Shown here: positions 18,801-25,910 of the stretch, one piece after another | Numbering within the stretch: position 1 is the stretch's first letter | Layout: the number at the start of each line of letters is the position of its first letter | Assembly: GCF_037026685.1 (NCBI RefSeq) | Contig: NZ_JBANET010000005.1 | Location: 1 to 64,000 of the forward strand | DNA length: 64,000 nt | Direction: 5' to 3' | Source of the DNA: Orrella sp037026685 | Lineage (GTDB): Bacteria > Pseudomonadota > Gammaproteobacteria > Burkholderiales > Burkholderiaceae_B | Notes under the pieces: model-generated | The model's database searches: none | Told to the model about the DNA's origin: nothing | The model's input: the letters and a program-made list of their open reading frames with translations, nothing else | Made by a program: the position numbers and the translations under genes

Positions 18801-20213
18801 CTAGGCCATCACGTTGCGCATCTTGATCCGCGAACAGATCACCATGCAAAGCACGCCCAGCGCGGCACAGAACGCCAGGCCCACGCGGATGCCCGTGAGC
18901 ACCGACAGGTGCGAGATGGCGATGCCCACCGCCGCCGTGCCGGCCGCGCTGCCCACGGCCCGGGTGGTCTGCACCAGGGCCGAGGCCACGCCCACGTCGG
19001 CGCGGTCGGCCAGCATCTGCATGAACAGCGTCAGGTTGGGCAGCAGAAAGCCCAGGCCCACGCCGTTGACCAGGAACACCGCCAGGATCCACCAGGGCGC
19101 GCTGCCCGTCTCCAGCGTGAGCACGGCCGCCGAGCCGGCGGCCAGCAGCGCCGCGCCGAAGACCATCAGGCGCTGGGGCTCGTTCTGGCGCGGGAACAGC
19201 CGGCCGTTGATGATGCTGCCCACCGGGATGCCCGCCACCAGCGGCGTCATCAGCAGGCCGGCCTGGCTGGGCGAGAAGCGCAGTTCGTGCTGCAGCAGCA
19301 GCGGGCCGTAGAAGATCAGGATGAACATGATGGCGCCGGTGGCGACCGCCGCCACGTTCAGCAGCTGCGATTGCCGGCTGGCCAGGATGCGCAGCGGAAA
19401 GATCGGCGCGGCCACCCGGCGCTCGAGCGGGATCAGCAGCGCCCAGGCGCCCAGGCCCACCAGGGCCAGGCCCAGGCCCCACCACGGACGGGCATGCTCG
19501 CCGGGCGCGAAAGCCAGCTCCAGCGCGGCCAGCGGCGCGGCCACGCCGGCCACCAGCAGGAAGGCGCCGCGCCAGTCGATGCGCCGTTCGCCGCGATGCA
19601 GCGAGCACATGTTGGGAAAATGGCGCGCCAGCAGGTACAAGGCCGCCAGCGCCGCCACCGGCGTGATGAAGAAGGCGGCCCGCCAGCCCAGCGCCTGCGT
19701 GATCGCCCCGCCCAGCACGGGCCCCACCCCGCTGGAGACGGCGAAGGTGGCCGAGACCATGGCCATCCAGCGCACCCGGTCGTGCGGCAATGGGAAGAGA
19801 TCGGCCGGGGCGGCGAAGGCGGTGGCGATCATCATGCCCCCGCCCACGCCCTGCAGCACGCGAAAGGCGATCAGCTGCGGCATGTTCTGCGCCAGCCCGC
19901 ACAGCACCGAGCCCAGCGCCACGATGGCGACCGAGGCCAGCATCAGCCGCTTGCGCCCGTAAAGATCGCCCAGCCGTCCGAACACCATGATGGACGCGGC
20001 CGTGGCCAGCAGGTAGCCGGTGCCCACCCAGGCATAAAGCGACATGCCGTCCAGCGCCTGGGCCACGCGCGGCATGGTGGTGCTGACGATGGTGGAATCG
20101 AAGGCGACCAGCACCACGGTGGCGCAGACGCCAAGCATGGCCAGGAGAAGTTCGCGGTGGGATCGTTCGGCGGGGGAGCTACTGGGGGAGTCTTCGGCAG
20201 GCGGCGCGTTCAT
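18801..20213 (-). CDS. MFS transporter, DHA2 (EmrB/QacA) family
   Basis: This is a 470-residue, 14-helix drug:H+ antiporter-type protein. It shows the DHA2 patterns DSTIVSTTMPRVAQAL in helix 1, GRLGDLYGRKRLMLASV in loop 2-3 (motif A) and FRVLQGVGGGMMIATAF in helix 4, and VSSGVGPVLGGAI in helix 5 (antiporter motif C). It probably exports a lipophilic or cationic compound from the cytoplasm. No membrane-fusion partner or TetR regulator is adjacent. The start ATG is 64 bases from the CoxG stop on the same strand. Confidence 0.88.
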   Translation of the reverse strand: MNAPPAEDSPSSSPAERSHRELLLAMLGVCATVVLVAFDSTIVSTTMPRVAQALDGMSLYAWVGTGYLLATAASIMVFGRLGDLYGRKRLMLASVAIVALGSVLCGLAQNMPQLIAFRVLQGVGGGMMIATAFAAPADLFPLPHDRVRWMAMVSATFAVSSGVGPVLGGAITQALGWRAAFFITPVAALAALYLLARHFPNMCSLHRGERRIDWRGAFLLVAGVAAPLAALELAFAPGEHARPWWGLGLALVGLGAWALLIPLERRVAAPIFPLRILASRQSQLLNVAAVATGAIMFILIFYGPLLLQHELRFSPSQAGLLMTPLVAGIPVGSIINGRLFPRQNEPQRLMVFGAALLAAGSAAVLTLETGSAPWWILAVFLVNGVGLGFLLPNLTLFMQMLADRADVGVASALVQTTRAVGSAAGTAAVGIAISHLSVLTGIRVGLAFCAALGVLCMVICSRIKMRNVMA

Positions 20214-20276
20214 GCCGCAAGAATAGCACCGCGCCCCCGGGCGCTTGTATCAGATTTCTTACAGCCGGCGCGGGTC

Positions 20277-20834
20277 CTATTTCATGAAATGGTAGGTCAC
20301 CAATATGCCGACCACCCCGAGCACGGCGGCCCACGACCAGTTCGAGGCCAGCAGCCCGCGCTCCTCGCGCTGGGCCGGCGGCTCGGCCTTGGGCAGGCGG
20401 CAGGCGTGGTCCGTGAAGGCGGCGAAGAAGGCCTCGATGATGTGTTCGGCCGCGCCGCGCACCGCCTTTTCGCCCAGCTCCTGCAGCTTGCCGCCCACTT
20501 GCGCGGCCACCGTGTAGGACACCCGCGTGCCCTTGTCCTTGGGGCTGAGGTTGACCTGCGCGGTGCCGATCACCAGGCCGGCCGCCTGGCCCTTGCCCTC
20601 GAAGGCCAGCGTACAGCCGTTGGGCGCGTCCACGTCGGCGATCAGCAGCTCGCCCTGGTAGCTGGCCGCGATGCCGGCCACCCGGGTTTGCACCGTGACC
20701 AGGAACTCGGCATCGGAGACCCGCTCGACCTGGGTGCAGCCGGGCAGGCACTTCTGGATCACCGCCGGGTCGTTCAGGGCCTGCCAGGTCTGGTGCTGCG
20801 TGGCGGGAACCCATTGAGCATCTGAAAGGCGCAT
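20277..20834 (-). CDS. CoxG-like SRPBCC protein with C-terminal membrane anchor
   Basis: This 185-residue protein belongs to the carbon monoxide dehydrogenase subunit G family: WQALNDPAVIQKCLPGC near residues 16-32, then a START/SRPBCC beta-grip with GELLIADV and SYTVAAQVGGKLQELG. The last about 25 residues form a transmembrane helix (SWAAVLGVVGILVTYHFMK). CoxG recruits molybdenum hydroxylases to the membrane, but no coxMSL or other molybdo-hydroxylase genes lie nearby, so the partner is unknown. AGGAGA precedes the ATG. Confidence 0.85.
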   Translation of the reverse strand: MRLSDAQWVPATQHQTWQALNDPAVIQKCLPGCTQVERVSDAEFLVTVQTRVAGIAASYQGELLIADVDAPNGCTLAFEGKGQAAGLVIGTAQVNLSPKDKGTRVSYTVAAQVGGKLQELGEKAVRGAAEHIIEAFFAAFTDHACRLPKAEPPAQREERGLLASNWSWAAVLGVVGILVTYHFMK

Positions 20835-21044
20835 GGCTGTCTCCTGCTCTGTCGTTGTGGTTCTTTTGCGTCTATTTTGGACCTGCGGCGCCGGCTTGGC
20901 TAGCGGCGCGGGCAAGCCTGTGCAACCAGGCATTACCGGGCGGCGGGGCCGGGCGCGGCCTAGGGGATGTGTTGTACATTCCCGGAAATCTTTCCTCCGG
21001 CCCCATGGGTCCGGGCCTGGCGGCCCGTTGCGCGTTTACCGAAC

Positions 21045-22016
21045 ATGTCCCTGCAGATCCTCATCGTCCGCACGTCCTCGCTGGGCGACCTGGTTCACAT
21101 GCTGCCCGCCATCTCGGACATCGCCCGGCACGTCGAAGGCGCCCGGATAGACTGGCTGGCCGAAGAGTCCTTTGCCGAAATACCGGGCTGGCATCCGGCC
21201 GTGCGCGAAGTCATCCCGGTGGCCCACCGGCGCTGGCGGCGCGCCTGGTGGTCCGGCCCGGTGCGGGCCGAGCGGGCGGCGCTGCGGGCGCGCCTGAAGG
21301 CCGTGCGCTACGACATCGTGCTGGACATGCAGGCGCTGCTCAAGTCGGCGTGGCTGGTGCGGCAGGCGCGCGGCGTCAAGCACGGGCTGGACTGGAAATC
21401 GGCGCGCGAGCCGCTGGCCTCGTTATTCTACGACGTCAAGCACAAGGTCGAGTTCTGGCAGCCGGCCGTCACGCGCCAGCGCCAGCTGGCCGCATCGGTG
21501 TTCGGCTACCGCCCCGCGGGCGCGCCGGATTTCGGCCTGCAGGCCTTCGCCCGCGGCGCGGGCGCCGAGACGGGGCCCTATGCGGTCATCATGCCTTCGG
21601 CCAGCCGCGACGACAAGCTCTGGCCCGAGGACGACTGGCGCGCGGTGTTCGACCAGCTGCAGGCGGCCGGGCTGCAGCTGCGGCTGCTGGCGGGCAACCC
21701 GGCCGAGACCGAGCGCGCCCGCGCCCTGCTGGGCGGGCGCGCCGACGCGGTGGTGCTGCCGCGCATGGACCTGACCGGCATCGCCCGCGAGCTGGCCGGC
21801 GCGCGCGTGATGGTGGGGCTGGACAGCGGGCTGACCCACCTGTCGGCCGGGCTGGGCCGGCCGACCGTGGGCATCTACAAGGCGTCCACGCCTGTGCGCA
21901 CGCCCTTGGTCGGCAGCGCCTATACCGCCAGCCTGGGCGACCGGGGCGCGCCGCCCTCGCGCGATGCGGTGCAGCGCGCGGTCGAGCAGGCGCTGGGCTA
22001 CCGGCCCGGCGGCTAG
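21045..22016 (+). CDS. waaC: LPS heptosyltransferase I
   Basis: This 323-residue GT9 enzyme begins ILIVRTSSLGDLVHMLPAI, the hallmark of heptosyltransferase I. It has IDWLAEESFAEIP near residue 37 and the donor-binding line GLDSGLTHLSAGLGRPTVGIY near residue 265. WaaC adds the first heptose to Kdo on lipid A at the cytoplasmic face of the inner membrane. The next gene is waaA, separated by 12 bases, so both inner-core steps are coded together. A TTG- or ATG-led extension to 20967 is possible but not conserved. Confidence 0.93.
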   Translation: MSLQILIVRTSSLGDLVHMLPAISDIARHVEGARIDWLAEESFAEIPGWHPAVREVIPVAHRRWRRAWWSGPVRAERAALRARLKAVRYDIVLDMQALLKSAWLVRQARGVKHGLDWKSAREPLASLFYDVKHKVEFWQPAVTRQRQLAASVFGYRPAGAPDFGLQAFARGAGAETGPYAVIMPSASRDDKLWPEDDWRAVFDQLQAAGLQLRLLAGNPAETERARALLGGRADAVVLPRMDLTGIARELAGARVMVGLDSGLTHLSAGLGRPTVGIYKASTPVRTPLVGSAYTASLGDRGAPPSRDAVQRAVEQALGYRPGG

Positions 22017-22028
22017 GAGCACCGCGCC

Positions 22029-23306
22029 ATGCCCTCGCGCGCCGTCTATACCCTGGCCCTGCGCGCGCTGGCGCCCGCGCTCTGGCTGTGGATGGCGCGC
22101 CGGGCCCGGAGCGCCGGCGGGCAGTGGCAGATACTGGGGCGCGAGCGGTTCGGCCGCCATGACCGGCCGCCCTTCGCGGCGCGGCCGGTGTGGGTGCATG
22201 CCGTCAGCCTGGGCGAGACGCGCGCCGCCCAGCCCTTGCTGCATGCCTTGCTGGCGCGCGGGTTGCCCGTGCTGCTGACCCACGTCACCGCCACGGGCCG
22301 CGCCGAAGGGCAGCGCCTGTTCGCGGCGGCCATCGCGCAGGGGCAGCTGGCGCAAGCCTGGCTGCCCTACGACTTTCCCGAGGCGGCCGACCGTTTTTTG
22401 GCGCACTTCCAGCCGCGCTGCGGAGTGCTGGTCGAACGCGAGCTTTGGCCCAACCTGCTGGCGGCGGCGCGCCGGCGCGGCGTGCCGATGACGCTGGCCA
22501 GCGCGCGCTTTTCCGAATCCTCGCTGGCGCAGGCGCGCTGGCTGGGCGCGGCGCTGCGCGAAGCGCTGGGCGGGCTGCAGGCCGTGCTGGCGCAAACCGG
22601 GGCGGACGCCCGGCGCCTGGCGCTGGCCGGCGCCCGCGACCCGCAGGTCGTGGGCAACCTGAAGTTCGATGTCCAGTTGCCCGCCGCGCAGTTGCAGGCC
22701 GGCCGCGCCTGGCGCGCCGCCCTGGACCGTCCGGTGCTGGCCGTGGCCAACACCCGCGAAGGCGAGGAGGCGCCGCTGGCGCAGGCGCTGGCCCGCTGGC
22801 TGCAGGCCGCCGGCCAGGCGCGGCCCTTGTGCCTGTTCGTTCCCCGCCATCCGCAGCGCTTCGAGCAGGCTGCCCAGGCGCTGGCCCAGGCGGGGCTGGC
22901 GGTGGTCCGGCGCAGCGCGGGCCAGTTGCCCGGCCCGCAGGCGCAGGTGCTGCTGGGCGATACGCTGGGCGAGATGCCGTTCTTCTATGCCGCCGCGGAC
23001 GTGGCCATCGTGGCCGGCAGCTTCGCGCCGCTGGGCGGGCACAACCTGATCGAGGCCTGCGCGGCGGGCCTGCCCGTGATCGTGGGCCCGCACACCCACA
23101 ACTTCAAGCAGGCCGTCGAGGACGCGGTGGCCGCGGGCGCGGCGTTGCGGGCGGACGATGCGGCCCAGGCGGTCAGCCAGGCCGCATCCCTGCTGGAGGA
23201 TGCGGCGCGGCGCGCCCGCATGGGCGAAGCCGCCCGCGCCTGGACGGCGCAGCACGCCGGGGCCACCGGCCGGATCCTGGCGGCCTTGCCCGGCTTGCAG
23301 GACTGA
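22029..23306 (+). CDS. waaA: 3-deoxy-D-manno-octulosonic acid (Kdo) transferase
   Basis: This 425-residue GT30 enzyme attaches Kdo to lipid A precursor. The N-terminus is a membrane anchor (LALRALAPALWLWMARRA). VHAVSLGETRAAQPLL holds the conserved glutamate base near residue 61; YDFPEAADRFLAHFQP, the KFDV line, and GGHNLIEACAAGLPVIVGPHTHNFKQA near residue 337 form the CMP-Kdo site. It directly follows waaC, and no third inner-core gene is downstream; the next genes are on the other strand. Confidence 0.95.
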   Translation: MPSRAVYTLALRALAPALWLWMARRARSAGGQWQILGRERFGRHDRPPFAARPVWVHAVSLGETRAAQPLLHALLARGLPVLLTHVTATGRAEGQRLFAAAIAQGQLAQAWLPYDFPEAADRFLAHFQPRCGVLVERELWPNLLAAARRRGVPMTLASARFSESSLAQARWLGAALREALGGLQAVLAQTGADARRLALAGARDPQVVGNLKFDVQLPAAQLQAGRAWRAALDRPVLAVANTREGEEAPLAQALARWLQAAGQARPLCLFVPRHPQRFEQAAQALAQAGLAVVRRSAGQLPGPQAQVLLGDTLGEMPFFYAAADVAIVAGSFAPLGGHNLIEACAAGLPVIVGPHTHNFKQAVEDAVAAGAALRADDAAQAVSQAASLLEDAARRARMGEAARAWTAQHAGATGRILAALPGLQD

Positions 23307-23332
23307 GGTCGGGGGGCGCTTGCCGCCCGCCG

Positions 23333-23494
23333 TCAGCGCGGCGCCTGCGGCAGCCGGACGGCCTCGGCGTTGAACTGGCGCGCCAGCTGCGCCGGATCGC
23401 GGCCCGTCTCGGCCGGCGGGATGCCCAGCCAGCCGCGGCCGATGGCGAACACCGCCGCGTTGGCAAGCATCACGAGAACGAAGAGGACGCGCAT
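23333..23494 (-). CDS. Small membrane protein, resembles the N-terminus of SPOR-domain proteins
   Basis: This 53-residue reading frame begins MRVLFVLVMLANAAVFAIGR, one transmembrane helix, followed by GWLGIPPAETGRDPAQLARQ. In related betaproteobacteria, SPOR-domain proteins coded beside coaX start with a similar helix and a PxRLAxQ-type segment, but here the protein ends where the SPOR domain would follow. It lies 33 bases downstream of baf on the same strand, so it may be the last gene of a birA-baf operon. It may be a true short protein or a truncated remnant. Recognition is from memory of the family, without alignment. Confidence 0.5.
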   Translation of the reverse strand: MRVLFVLVMLANAAVFAIGRGWLGIPPAETGRDPAQLARQFNAEAVRLPQAPR

Positions 23495-23527
23495 GCGGGG
23501 CTCGCTGGGGCTGGGGGGAGAAACGGG

Positions 23528-24355
23528 TTACGGACGCGGGCCGCCGGTTGGCGGGCAGTCCTTCGGCGGACATGATGCACCGGCCAGGCGCGCCAGTCCA
23601 TCGAGCACCGGGTGCGCGACGTATTGGATGGCCGGCGGCGGCAGGCCGCGGGCGGCGGCGGCGGCGTGCAGCATGGCCTGCGTCTCGGCCTGGACCTCGG
23701 GCCAGCCGCCGCCCGAGACGTATAGCGCGGGCGGCCGCCCGTAGCGCGCCAGGGCCTGCAGCCATTGGCGCAGCACCGCGCCGGCCTGCGCGGCGGCCAC
23801 GCCGGTGACGATGGCGGCGTGGGTGTCGCCGGGGTAGTCCTGCACGCTGCCGGCCGCGTGCGGCAGCTCCGCCGTGCCGTGCGCCAGCGAGGCGCGCATC
23901 AGGGCCGGCCCGGGCAGGATCAGCCCGCCGGCGTAGCAGTCGTCCGGTCCGGTGGTATCCAGGGTGGTGGCAGTGCCGAAGGTGGCCAGCATCATGGGCG
24001 GGCGCGGCGCGGCCAGCGCGCTCCAGACGCCCAGCACGGCCATCCAGCGGTCCGCCCCCAGCTGCGCGGGATCGGCATAGCCGTTGCGCAGGCCCAGCAT
24101 GTCGCGCGCCGGCCGCACCCATTGCACGCCGTAGCCGGCTTGCGCCAGCATGGCTTGCAGGCGCTCGGCCATGCGCGGGCCGGCCACGTTCACGCCCAGC
24201 GCGGCGCCGCCCGTGCCCGGCAGTTCGGCCAGGCGCGCCGGCAGGGTGTGCAGCTCGGCATGGGCCAGGGCGATGACCTGGCCCTCGGGCGCCGGCCCCG
24301 CGCGGGTCCAGCCCAGCTTGATGCGGCTGTTGCCGGCGTCCAGCAGCAGCTTCAT
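23528..24355 (-). CDS. coaX: Type III pantothenate kinase (Bvg accessory factor Baf)
   Basis: This 275-residue ASKHA-fold kinase phosphorylates pantothenate, the first step of coenzyme A synthesis. It begins MKLLLDAGNSRIKLGW (phosphate-binding loop 1), has GADRWMAVLGVW near residue 100 and FGTATTLDTTGPDDCYAGG near residue 125, all CoaX motifs. In Bordetella the same gene is known as baf, first found because it raised expression of Bvg-controlled toxin genes in a heterologous host. It overlaps birA by four bases (ATGA), the normal Bordetella arrangement. Confidence 0.93.
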   Translation of the reverse strand: MKLLLDAGNSRIKLGWTRAGPAPEGQVIALAHAELHTLPARLAELPGTGGAALGVNVAGPRMAERLQAMLAQAGYGVQWVRPARDMLGLRNGYADPAQLGADRWMAVLGVWSALAAPRPPMMLATFGTATTLDTTGPDDCYAGGLILPGPALMRASLAHGTAELPHAAGSVQDYPGDTHAAIVTGVAAAQAGAVLRQWLQALARYGRPPALYVSGGGWPEVQAETQAMLHAAAAARGLPPPAIQYVAHPVLDGLARLAGASCPPKDCPPTGGPRP

Positions 24356-25182
24356 GCCGGCCTGACCGAGACTTCGCCGACCAGCACCGGCTCGATGCCG
24401 GTGTCGGTGGCGACCTGCAGGCGGCCCTGCGCGTCGGTGCCGCAGGCCAGGCCGGCCAGCAGCGTGCGGCCGCCTTCGATGACGCGCACCGGCGCATCGC
24501 GCAGCACGTCGACCTGCGCGTGGCGCGCCACGAAGGGCGCGTAGCCGCTTTGCACGTACAGGGACACCGCCTGCCCGCAAGCCTGCGCCACGGCCTGCAC
24601 CAGCGCGGCCGGATCGCCCTGCGGGCACACCTGCGACCAGTCGGCCACCTCGCGGCCCAGCGCCTGGCTCAAGGCGGCGGCATTGCGCAGGTTGATGCCC
24701 GCGCCGACCACCACCACCGGCAGGCCGCTGCCGGCATGCCGGATGCTTTCGACCAGCACGCCGACTAGCTTGGCCTGGCCGAACTGGATGTCGTTGGGCC
24801 ATTTCATGCCCAGCTGCGCCGCGGCAGGCCCGGCCTGCCCGCGCAGCGCCTCGCAGATCGCCACGCCGCAGGCCGGCGACAGGGCGGGCAGCCGCTCTAG
24901 CGGCACCGGGGCCGCGAAGGCGCAGGAGAACATCAGCGCATCGCCGCGCCGGTTGTCCCAGCGCCGGCCGGCGCGCCCGCGGCCGCTTTCCTGCAGCCAG
25001 GCGCCTTGCAGCCAGGGCAGCGGCGCAGGGTCGCCGGCGCGCGCCAGCGCGATCAGGTCGGCGTTGGTCGAGCCGGTGGCCTCGGCCCAGGCCAGGCGGC
25101 CGAAGCCGGGCAGCCGGGCCCGCAGCGATGCGGCGAAGTCGTCGGCGCCGGGCAGCACCGGGGCCGGAGGCAAGGTATTCAT
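24352..25182 (-). CDS. birA: Biotin--[acetyl-CoA-carboxylase] ligase, catalytic form only
   Basis: This 276-residue enzyme attaches biotin to carboxyl carrier protein. ATGSTNADL near residue 35, QESGRGRAGRRWD near residue 67 (the biotinoyl-AMP loop), MKWPNDIQFGQAKLVGVLVE near residue 125 and GAGINLRN near residue 160 are present; the C-terminal SH3-like domain follows. There is no N-terminal helix-turn-helix, so unlike E. coli BirA it should not repress biotin genes. It is translationally coupled to coaX downstream and divergent from the hydrolase gene. Confidence 0.94.
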   Translation of the reverse strand: MNTLPPAPVLPGADDFAASLRARLPGFGRLAWAEATGSTNADLIALARAGDPAPLPWLQGAWLQESGRGRAGRRWDNRRGDALMFSCAFAAPVPLERLPALSPACGVAICEALRGQAGPAAAQLGMKWPNDIQFGQAKLVGVLVESIRHAGSGLPVVVVGAGINLRNAAALSQALGREVADWSQVCPQGDPAALVQAVAQACGQAVSLYVQSGYAPFVARHAQVDVLRDAPVRVIEGGRTLLAGLACGTDAQGRLQVATDTGIEPVLVGEVSVRPA

Positions 25183-25259
25183 GGGCGCGATTTTACGGCG
25201 AGCGCCGCCGCCGGCTTTGCTACAGTGCAGGCTGCAAGCAAAACAGCAGGAAGCAAGCC

Positions 25260-25910
25260 ATGGCAGCAAGAACCGAAACCGAGGTCTTCGACGGCAAGGC
25301 CGGTCCCATCGACTGCGCGCTGGACTGGCCCGACAGCCCGCGCGGCTGGGCCCTGGTGCTGCATCCGCATCCCCTGCAGGGCGGTGCGCGCGACAACAAG
25401 GTGGTCACCACCATTGCGCGCGCCTGCGTGCAGCAGGGCCTGGTGGCGGTGCGGCCGGATTTTCGCGGCGTGGGCAAATCCGCCGGCCAGTTCGATCGCG
25501 CCGTGGGCGAGACCGAGGACATGCTGGCGCTGGTGGAGCAGTTCGCGCAGCGGTATCCCGAGCAGGCCGGCGGGCCCTGGGTGCTGGGCGGCTTTTCCTT
25601 CGGCAGCGCGGTGGCCGCGGCGGTCTACGGCACCCTGGCCCAGGGGCAGGCGCGCCTGCCCGGGGCGGTGATACTGGCCGGCACGGCGGTCAAACGTTTT
25701 GCCGACGGGCGCGGCCAGGTGCCCGAGGACGCCCTGCTGGTGCATGGCGAACAGGACGATGTGGTGCCGCTGGCCGAGGTGCTGGACTGGGCGCGGCCCC
25801 AGAGCCTGCCCATCTGCGTGGTGCCCGGGGCGGGCCACTTCTTCCATGGCAAGCTGCTGGTGCTGCGCCAGCTGGTGCAGGCGCGCCTGCTGGCCTTGAA
25901 GGCGGGCTAG
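25260..25910 (+). CDS. Alpha/beta hydrolase
   Basis: This 216-residue compact hydrolase has LVLHPHPLQGGARDNKV near residue 30 (oxyanion region), RPDFRGVGKSAG near residue 65, the nucleophile serine in LGGFSFGSAVAAA near residue 107, an aspartate in HGEQDDVVPL and the histidine in PGAGHFFHGKL near residue 190. This is the family of small serine hydrolases that cleave esters, often annotated as uncharacterised YtmA/CIB-like hydrolases. The substrate is unknown. AGGAAG precedes the ATG. Its TAG stop shares CTAG (25907-25910) with the convergent GGDEF-EAL gene. Confidence 0.85.
   Translation: MAARTETEVFDGKAGPIDCALDWPDSPRGWALVLHPHPLQGGARDNKVVTTIARACVQQGLVAVRPDFRGVGKSAGQFDRAVGETEDMLALVEQFAQRYPEQAGGPWVLGGFSFGSAVAAAVYGTLAQGQARLPGAVILAGTAVKRFADGRGQVPEDALLVHGEQDDVVPLAEVLDWARPQSLPICVVPGAGHFFHGKLLVLRQLVQARLLALKAG

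Noticed and set aside
15062..20825. Very long open frames opposite or beside the fad and MFS genes (826 residues on minus at 15062-17542; 856 on minus at 17332-19902; 999 on plus at 17826-20825)
   Set aside because: They lie over well-recognised genes and their translations are Arg/Gly/Ala/His-rich without family motifs. Stop codons are rare in out-of-frame reading of such GC-rich DNA.
24352..25269. BirA start at the ATG at 25269
   Set aside because: It adds 29 cysteine-rich residues overlapping the divergent promoter and hydrolase start; the ATG at 25182 begins a normal catalytic BirA.
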